Part shown: in pieces, positions 8,542-18,830 of the stretch | Layout of the letters: every line of letters starts with the position of its first letter | How positions within the stretch are numbered: position 1 is the first letter of the stretch | NCBI GenBank assembly: GCA_963829485.1 | Contig: CAWHIK010000004.1 | Span: 310,001 to 374,000, forward strand | Direction: 5' to 3' | Source of the DNA: JBGPQJ01 sp963829485 | GTDB taxonomy: Bacteria; Chloroflexota; Anaerolineae; Anaerolineales; Villigracilaceae | DNA: 64,000 nt | Translations under genes and position numbers: made by a program | The notes under the pieces: generated by a model | Seen by the model: the letters and a program-made list of their open reading frames with translations, nothing else | Told to the model about the DNA's origin: nothing | The model's database searches: none

Positions 8542-10242
8542 ATGAGCCAAAGTAGTTATTCTGAAAAAAACAAAAATAAAAGCCCCAACGTCCTGGCTCG
8601 ATTCTGGAATGGGATAACTGCACCACATCCTTCGATTACCGACATCGGACAGGTCCGGCAAATAAGACTTGCCTCTTCTTTAGCTCTTGCCTTTACGCTT
8701 CTGAGCCTAACGGGGTTCCTGGTATCCCTTTCGCAACCAACCTCATCTGAAAGTTACCTAGCGTTTATTTTTTCCATACTTATCGGAACTGTCTCTTATA
8801 TTCTTTCCAGGACCCGCTATCATCAAGCTGGCGGATTGATCTTTATTCTTGGAATTTCTTTTTCGGCTTACTTATCCATTTATGTTGGCGGTATGCGGTC
8901 TTTTGCGACAACCGTATTTTCGTTTGTCCCACTTGCATTAATTTTTGGGGCAGCCATCCTGTCGCCCTGGGCATTGCTATTGGTCACTGGATTAAATGTT
9001 GCTGCGATACTCGTTCTTGTGTTCGGGGTAGGAATTCCCGTCCAAGCGTCTGAATATATCCAAACGGCGGGCATTATCCTAACAATCGGTGTCACGCTGG
9101 CTTTGATCGACAGTTATCGTACAGGTACAGAACGAATTCGCTTGACCGAAGTAAATTCAGCCAACCTGGAACTTCAGGCCATGCGCACCACACTCGAGCA
9201 GCGTGTACTTGAAAGGACTGGTGCGCTCGACCGTCGTACATCCCAGCTGGAGGCAGCATCCTACGTATCAAGGCAAACCGCAGCCATTCAGGATCCGCTG
9301 ACTCTGCTCTCCAATGTTGTGGACTTGATCACTGCCCAATTCGGTTACTACCATGCTGCCATCTTTCTTTTGGATGAAAGGAGCCGATACGCCATCCTCC
9401 AGGCAGCATCATCCGAAGGCGGCAAGCGAATGCTCGCGCGCGGCCACAAGCTGGAGGTCGGCCGGGAAGGTATTGTGGGATATGCAGCTCATCAAAAACG
9501 CGCCAGAATAGCATTGGACGTTGGCGAAGAAGCCGTTTTCTTCAATAATCCGGATCTGCCCGACACCCGGTCCGAAGTAGCACTTCCTCTGACGGTAAGG
9601 AATAAAGTCATCGGGGTTCTGGATATTCAGTCGTATGACCAAAGCGCTTTTACACAGGATGACATTAACACCCTCCAGGCGATGGCGGATCAAGTGGCAC
9701 TTGCCATCGATAATGACCGCCTGTTGGCTGAAAGCCAAACATCGCTCAGGCAGCTGCAAACCATCACAGCGGAGAGCACTTTCCGGACATGGAAGAATCG
9801 ATTGAGCCGCAAAACCCATGGCTATATGTACACACCCTCCGGCGTGTCGAACCTGGCTACCGCCGAGCAAGTTTCCGAGGCATCCAAAGCCGTCAATCCC
9901 CTCGAGGATAAGGTAACTGTGCCCATATCACTCAGGAACAGCACAATCGGCCAGATCACTCTTAAGCGGAGAGGAAAAAACTCGACCTGGACAGAACGCG
10001 AACAGCAGCTGGCGGAACAGGTGGCAGATCAGGTAGCCCTTGCCTTGGAAAATGCTCGCCTTCTGGAAGAAACACAGCTTCGCGCCGCCCGGGAACAAAC
10101 CATCAGCAATATGAGCTCGCGCTTTGGTCAAACAACGGACATGGATACATTAATGAAACTGGCTGTTCAGGAGCTGCACCAATTACCAAATGTTACAGAA
10201 GCTGCCATTTTCATTGGGAATGCAAGCGCAAAATCAAAATGA
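8542..10242 (+). CDS. Membrane GAF receptor 2 (multi-TM-coiled coil-GAF, no kinase)
   Basis: A 566-residue paralog of its neighbours. About six membrane helices lie between residues 45 and 195. A coiled coil (LELQAMRTTLEQRVLERTGA) follows in place of a clear HAMP, then a GAF domain at about 245-395 with FGYYHAAIF, DVGEEAVFFNNPDLP and DTRSE. The tail carries the second half of a GAF (VPISLRNSTIGQ...ALALENARL) and the terminal EQTISNMSSRF unit. It lies 8 bp after the previous gene, so the two are likely translated from one transcript. There is no kinase, cyclase or methyl-accepting output. The membrane part differs from that of receptor 1, so it probably reads a different signal into the same GAF relay. 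Confidence 0.84.
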   Translation: MSQSSYSEKNKNKSPNVLARFWNGITAPHPSITDIGQVRQIRLASSLALAFTLLSLTGFLVSLSQPTSSESYLAFIFSILIGTVSYILSRTRYHQAGGLIFILGISFSAYLSIYVGGMRSFATTVFSFVPLALIFGAAILSPWALLLVTGLNVAAILVLVFGVGIPVQASEYIQTAGIILTIGVTLALIDSYRTGTERIRLTEVNSANLELQAMRTTLEQRVLERTGALDRRTSQLEAASYVSRQTAAIQDPLTLLSNVVDLITAQFGYYHAAIFLLDERSRYAILQAASSEGGKRMLARGHKLEVGREGIVGYAAHQKRARIALDVGEEAVFFNNPDLPDTRSEVALPLTVRNKVIGVLDIQSYDQSAFTQDDINTLQAMADQVALAIDNDRLLAESQTSLRQLQTITAESTFRTWKNRLSRKTHGYMYTPSGVSNLATAEQVSEASKAVNPLEDKVTVPISLRNSTIGQITLKRRGKNSTWTEREQQLAEQVADQVALALENARLLEETQLRAAREQTISNMSSRFGQTTDMDTLMKLAVQELHQLPNVTEAAIFIGNASAKSK

Positions 10243-10268
10243 TCAATACCCAAGGCTGAGAATCATCT

Positions 10269-13025
10269 ATGGAAAAAGTTTCTCGTCACAAAGACGAAAC
10301 ACAAATAACTGAGACTAAACCAACAAGGCTTGCATCGGGCTTGGATGTCATTGCACCTTATGCGCCACCCTTCGCGTTCCTGGTCACTCTCGGCTTCAGC
10401 GTTATCTACGCCATTGCGTTGAGTGGTTTTCCAAATCAGGCTCCTCCGACACAATTATTGTGGATTGCAGGCGCAGCAGCTATTTCCGGGTTACTCTTTC
10501 TCCCAGTACCTGCATTAGCGAAAAATGGGAAATTGATCCTCGCCGAATCCATCATGCTGGCTGCGTACACAGTATTTCTTTTTGTGCTTGCCTTTGTTTT
10601 CCCTACATCCGATGTTTATTTATACTTTCTTGTCTGGGCATTTCCATTATTGCTTATGTGGATGTGCGATTCTCACTATCAACGGATTGCCCCCCTTGTC
10701 GCAGGTCTCGCAGGCACTGTCATCATATTCTTAATAGGAAATTTTCTCGCAGTTGGTCAACCTGCCATCGACGAACTCATTTTCACCATCGCGTCGTTCT
10801 ATCTGGTATTCATCATTGCATCCTGGCTGGGTTTGATCATCATTGTTAGAGTTATTCAATTCAAAACCCTGACCGCTCGATTGACATCTTCCTTCTTTCT
10901 GCTGGTCATGATCCCGACCGTTATTACTGCGATCATCGCCGCCTTCCAGAGTTATGCAAGGGATACGAATAACCTTTACTTGATGCTGGACTCAACCACA
11001 GAAGTCAAGGAACAGCAGATCAACCAGGTCATCAACGGGGCTTTCCAGGACATTGATTTTATGCTTCGCGATCCAGTGGCTAGGCAACGGTTCGAGTTCC
11101 TGTTTGATTCTGAGCCCAATAAATCCGTCAGCAAGATTAACAAATCCATTGTTCAGGGATATCTTAACAACATCCTGCAGCAATCCAACAATAAATACGA
11201 AGAAGCACTTCTTCTGGATGTCGCTGGAAATGTGATCCTCTCCACCATCCCGGAAAATATCGGGCGTAATTACGAGAATAATACATTTTTCCAGCAAGGA
11301 ATGCTCCAGCCATACTCCACGACCGAGACGAACATCGCAGAGTTCGGTCCCAAGGCATTCCTCGTCACAGAAGCAATAATAGATAATACCGGACAAGCTG
11401 TCGGCGCGATCACCCTTCGTTCCCGGTTTGATGAATTCGAAAAAATTGTTGAGCAACCTTCCGGCGCTGGAGTTGAGGACGAGACTTTTCTTGTCAGTGA
11501 AAATCTAACCCCCTTGACCAAGACCCTCATTCTCACCGATGAGTTGACGTCAACTGCGGCATTGAACGCGATCAATGACCGGCAATCGGGATTCGAAACC
11601 TATCAGAATTACGCCGGAAAATCCGTTCTCGGAGCCTATCGCTGGCTACCAGGCCTTCGAGCCGCGATTATTTCCGAAGTCGCCAGTTCAAAAGCCCTCC
11701 TGGATACTATTTATTTAATTGCGATAATTTTCGCAGTCGGTTTCTTGGCTATCCTGCTGGCAATCGTCGCCGTATTTCTCACAGCGCGAACAATCAGTAC
11801 ACCCATCACAGCCCTCGCGGGAACTGCCGGCCAATTGTCTGCCGGAGACCTGTCCACTCGCTCCTCGCTGCAGAGGTCGGATGAAATCGGCCAACTATCC
11901 AATTCGTTCAATGGGATGGCGGATAGGTTGCAGGATTTGGTTTCCGACCTTGAGCAGAAAATCGCTGACCGAACCAGGGATATCCAACGGCAGGCTGTCC
12001 GTCTTCGCGTGGCATCGGAAATCTCCCGCAATTCAGCCACAGCGACGGAGTTGTCCGAATTGCTCAACCGGTCCGCTACACTGATTCGGGAAAGGTTCGG
12101 ATATTACCACTCAGGAATTTTTCTCCTCGATGACAATCGCGAATATGCGGTCCTGAGCGCAGCCTCCAGCGAAGCTGGTCGCCTAATGCTCGAGACCAAG
12201 TACAAACTTCGTGTCGGCGAAGGGCTGGCCGGTCTAGTTGCTCAGACAGGCGAATCCAGGCTCGCGTATGATACGGACTCGGATGCGGTCCAATTCAAGA
12301 ATCCCATGCTGCCTGCCACCCGGTCGGAACTTGGTCTTCCACTTAAAGTTTTCAACAGGGTAATTGGTGTCCTCGATGTTCAAAGCGATCAACATAATGC
12401 GTTCACGGAGGATGATATCGCCACCCTGCAAATCATGGCAGATCAATTAGCCGTGGCGATCGAAAGAACGCGTGTCTACCAGGATTCTCAGGAAAGCCTC
12501 CGCGAATTGAAACGGGGTTATCAGGGCTACACCGAAGAGAGCTGGAACAACATTGCGCGGACTCGCGGCTTCGTGGCGGGTTATACCTACGAAGGCGTCA
12601 CGGTTCGCCCGTTGAATTCCATGCCAGGGGAAGCCATTGAAGTTTACAAAAGCGGATCCCCGCAGATGACAACCGATACAACGGGCAAGCTGAAATTTAC
12701 TACCTTGTCCGTACCGGTAAAGATCCGAGGCGAAACGATCGGCATGATCAGGTTGAATGTCAAAGGCGAGGCTGTGCCCGACGACACCATCGCCATGGTA
12801 GAAGAAATAACTAACCGTATTGGTGTGGCGCTCGAAACAAGTCGTCTGGTTTATGAGTCCCGCCAACTGGCTACGCGTGAACATACTATTTCTGAAGCCT
12901 CAGCGCGAATCGGATCATCCATAAATTTTGAAGATATTCTTAAAACTGCTGTCGAGGAATTGGGAAAAATAATGGGCGAATCTGAAGTTGTCGTTCAATT
13001 AGCCTCTGGAATCACCAAGGAATGA
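10269..13025 (+). CDS. Membrane GAF receptor 3 (multi-TM-dCache-HAMP-GAF, no kinase)
   Basis: A 918-residue protein, the largest receptor of the set. About six helices span residues 30-225. A roughly 250-residue extracytoplasmic segment follows and looks like a double Cache ligand-binding domain (EEALLLDVAGNVILST, then GAITLRSRFDEFE and LGAYRWLPGLRAAIISE). Next come a final TM at about 480-505, HAMP (ISTPITALAGTAGQLSAGDL), and a coiled coil. GAF is at about 600-750 with FGYYHSGIF and NPMLPATRSE. The tail has the GAF C-half and the EHTISEASARIGSSIN...SEVVVQL unit. It begins 26 bp after receptor 2. Cache domains usually bind small organic molecules outside the cell; the specific ligand cannot be read from sequence. 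Confidence 0.85.
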   Translation: MEKVSRHKDETQITETKPTRLASGLDVIAPYAPPFAFLVTLGFSVIYAIALSGFPNQAPPTQLLWIAGAAAISGLLFLPVPALAKNGKLILAESIMLAAYTVFLFVLAFVFPTSDVYLYFLVWAFPLLLMWMCDSHYQRIAPLVAGLAGTVIIFLIGNFLAVGQPAIDELIFTIASFYLVFIIASWLGLIIIVRVIQFKTLTARLTSSFFLLVMIPTVITAIIAAFQSYARDTNNLYLMLDSTTEVKEQQINQVINGAFQDIDFMLRDPVARQRFEFLFDSEPNKSVSKINKSIVQGYLNNILQQSNNKYEEALLLDVAGNVILSTIPENIGRNYENNTFFQQGMLQPYSTTETNIAEFGPKAFLVTEAIIDNTGQAVGAITLRSRFDEFEKIVEQPSGAGVEDETFLVSENLTPLTKTLILTDELTSTAALNAINDRQSGFETYQNYAGKSVLGAYRWLPGLRAAIISEVASSKALLDTIYLIAIIFAVGFLAILLAIVAVFLTARTISTPITALAGTAGQLSAGDLSTRSSLQRSDEIGQLSNSFNGMADRLQDLVSDLEQKIADRTRDIQRQAVRLRVASEISRNSATATELSELLNRSATLIRERFGYYHSGIFLLDDNREYAVLSAASSEAGRLMLETKYKLRVGEGLAGLVAQTGESRLAYDTDSDAVQFKNPMLPATRSELGLPLKVFNRVIGVLDVQSDQHNAFTEDDIATLQIMADQLAVAIERTRVYQDSQESLRELKRGYQGYTEESWNNIARTRGFVAGYTYEGVTVRPLNSMPGEAIEVYKSGSPQMTTDTTGKLKFTTLSVPVKIRGETIGMIRLNVKGEAVPDDTIAMVEEITNRIGVALETSRLVYESRQLATREHTISEASARIGSSINFEDILKTAVEELGKIMGESEVVVQLASGITKE

Positions 13026-13073
13026 TCCTTTGCCAATGGAAAACAATATTCATGCCAGACCACGGACACATTA

Positions 13074-15047
13074 ATGGACACGACTAAGCTCTCAACTCAG
13101 TCACCTCAACCGGTGAAACAAAAAGAGACGAAGTACCCCACTATTCGGACACGACTGACCGTCGCATTTACCTTGCTGGGGACTCTGGTTGTAGCCGTGG
13201 TGATCTTTATTCAATTTAGTAACTTCCGCACGGCTCTACGAAATGAAATAAAGCAAAGGCTTGGCAGCATCACCCGAATCGCTGCACTCCAGCAGGATGG
13301 TGACTTACTGACCAAAATCTCCGCCGGTAACGACGAATTCTATCAAAAGGTTAATTCAACCAATCTAATGATCAAGGATTCCGACCCGGATCTGGTGTTC
13401 GTTTATACCTTGCGAAAAAACGACCAGGGCATCTACTTTGTCGTTGATGCCAATCGTCCTGGCGATGAGGATATCTCAGCGTATGGAGAGATATACCTGG
13501 AACCAAGTTCAACTCTGGTGAACAGCTTCGACACTATGGACCAAACCATTATCGAGCCTGAATTTTATACCGACGAATATGGCACTTTCTTATCCGCCTA
13601 TGCGCCGATTTATTCATCCACACAGGACAACGTAGGGGTTCTTGGTATAGATATTAACGCCAGCAAGGTCGTTGAAAAGGAACGCGCATTTTTATGGAAT
13701 AGTCTGCTGATCCTTATTGTGATAATCCCGATCATTTACATTCTGGGATCGGTTTTTAGCAGAATCATCGCTTCTCCTCTCTCTATTCTCGCTTCAGAGA
13801 CACAGAAAATTGGAGAAGGTCATTTCGAAATGGATGAGTTACCCAAACCTGGTACGCGGGAAGTTTTCGAACTTTCGACCGCCTTTCAATTGATGATTCG
13901 AAAGATAAACGAACTGGTTAACTCACTCGAAGGCAAGGTGTCCGATCGCACCGCACTTCTTGAACAAGCGAACAAACGATTGGAGTATCGAGAAAACCTG
14001 CTTCTGGCAGTGGCAGAAGTAACCCGCGCTATTGCATCCATTGGTGAAATGTCCAGCCTGCTTCCTAAAATCACGGAAGTGATCAGCGAGCGGTTTGGAC
14101 ATTACCACGTGGGAATCTTTTTGCTAGACGATAAAAAGGAATTTGCAGTCCTAAAAGCCGCAAACAGCATGGGCGGACGAAGAATGCTCGCGCGAGGTCA
14201 TAGATTAAAAGCCGAAGAAGAAGGCATTGTAGGGTATGTGACAGGAACAGGAAAATCCCGCATCGCACTGGATACGGGATCAGACAAAACTCATTTCAAG
14301 AACCCAGACCTCCCCGAAACCCGGTCTGAACTGGCACTCCCCTTGTTGATTGGGGAGCAAATCATTGGTGCGCTGGATGTCCAAAGTAAATCACCGAATG
14401 CGTTTAACGAAGACGATATTCGGGTATTGGAAACGTTGTCGTACCAGGTTGCGATAGCTATTCAAAATGCCAACCTCTTCACAGAAACCAGGGACCAGCT
14501 CGAAGAAGCCATGTCAATCTATCAAAAATTTGTTGCATCGAGTTGGAATTATTTTATGGGGCACTCGAAACAAATCGGGTACCAGTATTCGAATAACATA
14601 ATCCAAACCCTCGGTAAACCCCTTGATCGACCTGAAATCAATGCTGTTCTGAATTCAGGTCAGTCGATTACAGAATCCTCGACGGAAATCAGACTTTCTG
14701 TGCCTACAATAGCAGTACCTATTAAGGTCAGAGGCGAAACTATCGGTGTGATCGATATTCGATCCATAAATCAAAATCGCACATGGGACAAAACAGACCT
14801 GGCGACTGTGCAGACCATTGCAGATCGCCTCGCTTTCGCGCTTGAGAATGCACGTCTTGTGGATGAATCCCAGAAGCGCGCCGCACGAGAGCGAGCGGTA
14901 TCCGAGATGACCGCAAAGATAGGCTCTTCTGTCGACGTCAATTCAATTCTCCAGCAGACCGTTAAAGAGTTGGGATTGATAATCGGCAACTCGGAAGTTG
15001 TCATTCAGCTGACAAGTGAAGACAACAAGAAACTCGAGGATCAATAA
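13074..15047 (+). CDS. Membrane GAF receptor 4 (TM-extracellular sensor-TM-HAMP-GAF, no kinase)
   Basis: A 657-residue protein. TM1 is at about 28-48 and an extracytoplasmic domain at about 50-205 ends in GVLGIDINASKVV, a Cache/PAS-like closing strand. TM2 is at about 207-228, followed by a HAMP-like linker and coiled coil. GAF lies at about 310-465 with FGHYHVGIF, NPDLPETRSE and ALDVQSK. The tail holds SWNYFMGHSKQIGYQY, the GAF C-half (VPIKVRGETIGVID...FALENARL) and the terminal ERAVSEMTAKIGSSVD...SEVVIQL unit. No kinase is present. The extracellular part is clearly related to that of the receptor at 16772, so these two arose by duplication. Confidence 0.85.
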   Translation: MDTTKLSTQSPQPVKQKETKYPTIRTRLTVAFTLLGTLVVAVVIFIQFSNFRTALRNEIKQRLGSITRIAALQQDGDLLTKISAGNDEFYQKVNSTNLMIKDSDPDLVFVYTLRKNDQGIYFVVDANRPGDEDISAYGEIYLEPSSTLVNSFDTMDQTIIEPEFYTDEYGTFLSAYAPIYSSTQDNVGVLGIDINASKVVEKERAFLWNSLLILIVIIPIIYILGSVFSRIIASPLSILASETQKIGEGHFEMDELPKPGTREVFELSTAFQLMIRKINELVNSLEGKVSDRTALLEQANKRLEYRENLLLAVAEVTRAIASIGEMSSLLPKITEVISERFGHYHVGIFLLDDKKEFAVLKAANSMGGRRMLARGHRLKAEEEGIVGYVTGTGKSRIALDTGSDKTHFKNPDLPETRSELALPLLIGEQIIGALDVQSKSPNAFNEDDIRVLETLSYQVAIAIQNANLFTETRDQLEEAMSIYQKFVASSWNYFMGHSKQIGYQYSNNIIQTLGKPLDRPEINAVLNSGQSITESSTEIRLSVPTIAVPIKVRGETIGVIDIRSINQNRTWDKTDLATVQTIADRLAFALENARLVDESQKRAARERAVSEMTAKIGSSVDVNSILQQTVKELGLIIGNSEVVIQLTSEDNKKLEDQ

Positions 15048-15048
15048 T

Positions 15049-16771
15049 ATGTGGGCTTCGATTAGAAGAATTATCTCTCCTCCCGTTTTTTCGGGCGATG
15101 AGGAAAAGACACGCAAGGCCAGATATCTAAACACCATCCTCCTGGCTGCTATTATCCTTTTGTCGATTTTCCTGCCCTTAATTATCGGTAGTGATTTTCA
15201 GACTGCGGAAGGTTGGTTTGGTCCATCCACAGCCGTGGTCGTTTTCCTTCTGGCAATTATGGTCGGCTTGTTTGTCTGGATACGGTTCGGGTATATCCAG
15301 CAGGCTAGTCTGGCTCTTGTTGTATTAACCTGGTTGGCGTTAACCGTCCAGGACTACTCGGCTGCCGGCATCCGGGACACCATTTACATGGGCTACATCG
15401 TCGTGATCCTGTTAGCCGGGTTGTTGCTGGACGTCCGATACAGCCTGGGGGTGGCGCTGGCCAGCATTCTTGCCGGCTGGACCTTTGCCTACATGGAAAC
15501 TGCAGGGTTGTATGTCCCAAGGATTGACACAGCCTATAACATGGCCAGGGATTTCACTGTCATTTTTATATTAATTACGGTTCTAACCTATATAACCGTT
15601 TCTGGTCTTCAAAATGCAATCGAGCGCCTCAAGGCTAATTCAAGGGAATTGGAAGAAAGCAATCAGGAATTACGTGCGCTCCAGGTCACTCTCGAGGAGA
15701 GAGTGGAACTGCGCACGAACGAATTGATGTCAACCACGAAACAAACCGAAACAAGAGCCAGGCAGCTTCAGACAGTTGCAGATGTTGCGCGAGCAACGGC
15801 ATCGATCCAAAATCTTGACACACTGCTTCCAATTATTGTTAGAGTTATCAGCGAGCAGTTTGGTTTTTATCATGTCGGAATCTTCCTCAATGACGACAGG
15901 GGCGAATTTTCCGTGCTCATGGCTGCTAATTCTGAGGGCGGCAAGAAAATGCTCGAGCGTGGCCATGCATTACGCATTGGAGAACAGGGCATTGTGGGCT
16001 ATGTCGCCAAATTTGGACAACCTCGCGTCGCCCTCGATACTGGCAGGGACGCTGTTTACTTTAGCAATCCGGATCTGCCGAAAACCAGATCGGAAGCGGC
16101 TCTTCCTCTGGTCATCGGTGACAAGACAATTGGCGTTCTGGATGTCCAAAGCATACAGCCATCCGCATTTCAAGATTCGGACATCGAAGTGATGAGCACT
16201 CTCGCAAATCTCGTTGCGGTGGCTATTGAAAATGCCCGCCTGTTCAGTCAAACCAACCGGGCATTGTCAGATCTGCAAGATACCTATGCTCGGTTTTCAG
16301 GTTTGCAATGGAACGAATTCGCTTCCACCATTCAAGTCACGGGATATAAGTATTCCGGCATGGATATCGAACCACTAAAAGAAGAAGCCTACCCGGGTAT
16401 TGGTGAAAAATCTTCAAACGTTTCGGGGTTGTCAAATGAAACCGGGATGAGCCTAAACATCCCGATCAATCTGCGAGGTCAGACGCTTGGATACCTGGGG
16501 ATTAAGCCCGAAGAATCCGACCCAAACCTGGGGTGAAGATGAAATAGCCATTGCCCACGCTGCAGCCGATCGAGTTGCCCTTGCTCTTGAAAATGCCCGG
16601 CTGATCAAATCCGCCCAAAAGAAAGCAGCTAAGGAACAAAAGATCGTTGACATTTCCAACAAAATCAGCGCCTCATCAAGCCTGGACAATATTCTATTGA
16701 CTGCGATTGTTGAGCTGGGACAGGCAATATCCGACTCGGAAGTCATCATCCAATTTGAGGGCAAAGAGTAG
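15049..16771 (+). CDS. Membrane GAF receptor 5 (multi-TM-coiled coil-GAF; frameshifted)
   Basis: The start is taken at ATG 15049, just after the previous stop, with GAGGA upstream. Five or six membrane helices (to about residue 185) lead into a coiled coil and a GAF at about 250-400 with FGFYHVGIF, NPDLPKTRSE and GVLDVQS. The frame stops at 16536 after SDPNLG. The next frame resumes with TWGEDEIAIAHAAADRVALALENARL and the usual terminal KIVDISNKISASSS...SEVIIQF unit, ending at TAG 16769-16771. One extra C in the CCC at 16521-16523 explains the break and restores about 573 residues. No output domain is present. The break is probably a sequencing error, because the continuation is fully conserved among paralogs. 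Confidence 0.82.
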
Positions 16772-18830
16772 ATGGAGAGCCACGTGGAAAGTACCTCAAG
16801 GAAACAAGGAACGACGGTACACAAAAATTCAAACCCGGCTTGCGGTTGCATTTGCGGCGATGGCAGCGGTCATCACTGTGACAATCGCGGTGCTGATATA
16901 CATTCAGGCACGCAGGAATCTTTATGCCCAATTCGAGAATCGCGTCATGAGTGTGCTTAAACAAGCCGAGCAACGACAGCACCCGGAGATACTTGCTGAT
17001 ATCGATTCAGTAAACGACGAAGGAACACCGATTTACAACTTCCTGCAACAGGAACAGCTCATTATCATGAGGACTGATCCGACCATCGGCTCGGTGTATT
17101 TTCTGCGCCAGGACCAGCTTGGCAATATTTATTACCTTGTTGGAGCACTAAACAACGATTTGGCTCAAGTACTCCCACCTATCCATTTTGGCACCTACTT
17201 CGAATCGCCAAGAGAATCCCTAATGTCCGCCTTCGCTTCGGATGCACAGGCAGCCATGGATCAAATCACGTACGTGAACGAAACAGGCACATGGATATCA
17301 GCCTATGCGCCAATTATCGACGCAGAAGGCAGCAAGTTAGGCGTTGTGGGAATCGATTTTTCAGCAGACAGCCTGGTCGACGCTGAAAGAAATATGCTTG
17401 TTACCTCGTTCATACTCATGGCAATGGCATTACCCCTATTCGCAGGAATAGGCTGGTTCGTCGGAAGCCGGCTGGCAAAACCCATCGTTCAGCTCAATGA
17501 GGGCGTAAACAAGGTTACATCCGGAGATCTGCAATATATCGTGAAGATTAATTCCGGTGATGAAGTTGAAATGCTTTCCAACTCCTTTAATATTATGACT
17601 GGCAAGATTAATGACCTGGTTAATGGACTGGAACAACGGGTGGAAGAACGCACCCGGAATCTAACCGAGAAAACCATTGAGCTCGAACAGGCTTCGAAAA
17701 AACTTGAAGGCCGGGCATCTCAACTCGCAGCCATTTCTGTGGTGGCGCGGGCAGCAACTACAATGCATGACGCACAAGAGCTATTACCATCCGTTGCGGA
17801 GACGATTAGCCATCAATTCGGTTTCTACCATGTGGGTATTTTTCTGAATGATCCCATGAACCAGTATGCGGTCCTGAGCGCTTCCAACAGCGAGGGTGGA
17901 AAAAAGATGCTTTCACAGGGTCATCGACTCCGGATCGGACAGGTCGGAATCGTTGGAAACGTTGCGAGCACCGGGAAACCTCGTATTGCGCTTGATACAG
18001 GTGAAGATGCCGTTTTCTTCAATAACCCCAACCTGCCATCCACAAAATCGGAAATGGCACTGCCTCTGAAAGTAAGCGAAAACGTATTTGGTGTTCTCGA
18101 TGTACAAAGCACCGAATCTGCAGCATTCACTCCTGAAGACATTGATATTCTATCCATTCTTGCCGATCAAGTCAGTATTGCCATTGAAAATGCCCGGTTG
18201 TTTGAAGAAGCACAGAAGTCAGCCGCGGAAGCACAAAGCGCGTTAAGACAATATGCCCGCTCCGACTGGAATCGACTGCAAAAGGTCAGGAAAACCCGGG
18301 GATACCGTTACTCTTATAAAGGTGTAGAGACATTGGAAATGCCCGTGTCGCTGGCTGAAAATGATGCAGAAAATTTGGATAAGTCACTGATACGGATCCC
18401 GTTATCCATCCACGATGAACAAATCGGGTCGCTGGGCTTGGTGCTGCCGGCCGAAAGAAAACTCTCGGAAGATGAAATGGACATTGCCCGGGCGATCGCA
18501 GAGCGTGTTGCCTTGTCCGTGGAAAATGCCAGGCTCTTCGAAGAAACGTCGAGCCGCGCGGAAAGGGAGAAGACCGTTGCTGCGATCAGCAATAAAATCC
18601 GCAGCACCAATGATCCCGAGTTAATGATCCAAACCGCTCTGCAGGAATTGCAACAGGCTCTTGGAGCCACCAAAGTTCAGATCCTGCCCTATTCCAATGC
18701 AGCCATCCCTCCCGATGCGAATCCTGCCGCAAAAAAAGGCAGGAGCCCGCGAACTGAAAACGTCGGACTAACGAGCAGGGATTACGAAACGAGGATACGC
18801 AATGAATTATGTGATCGCTGTTTCCAATGA
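16772..18830 (+). CDS. Membrane GAF receptor 6 (TM-extracellular sensor-TM-HAMP-GAF; N-terminal frameshift)
   Basis: The ATG at 16772 directly abuts the previous stop and has GAGGG upstream, giving MESHVESTSRKQG. The main frame (ERRYTKIQTRLAVAF onward) is offset by one base, so an extra base near 16799-16812 is likely. In the main frame there is a TM, an extracytoplasmic domain ending GVVGIDFSADSLV, a second TM, and HAMP (LAKPIVQLNEGVNKVTSGDL). A coiled coil, a GAF with FGFYHVGIF and NPNLPSTKSE, the GAF C-half, and the terminal KTVAAISNKIRSTND...TKVQILPY unit follow, plus an extra Pro/Ala-rich tail. It overlaps the start of the ParA gene by 29 bases, which implies translational coupling. No kinase is present. 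Confidence 0.8.
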
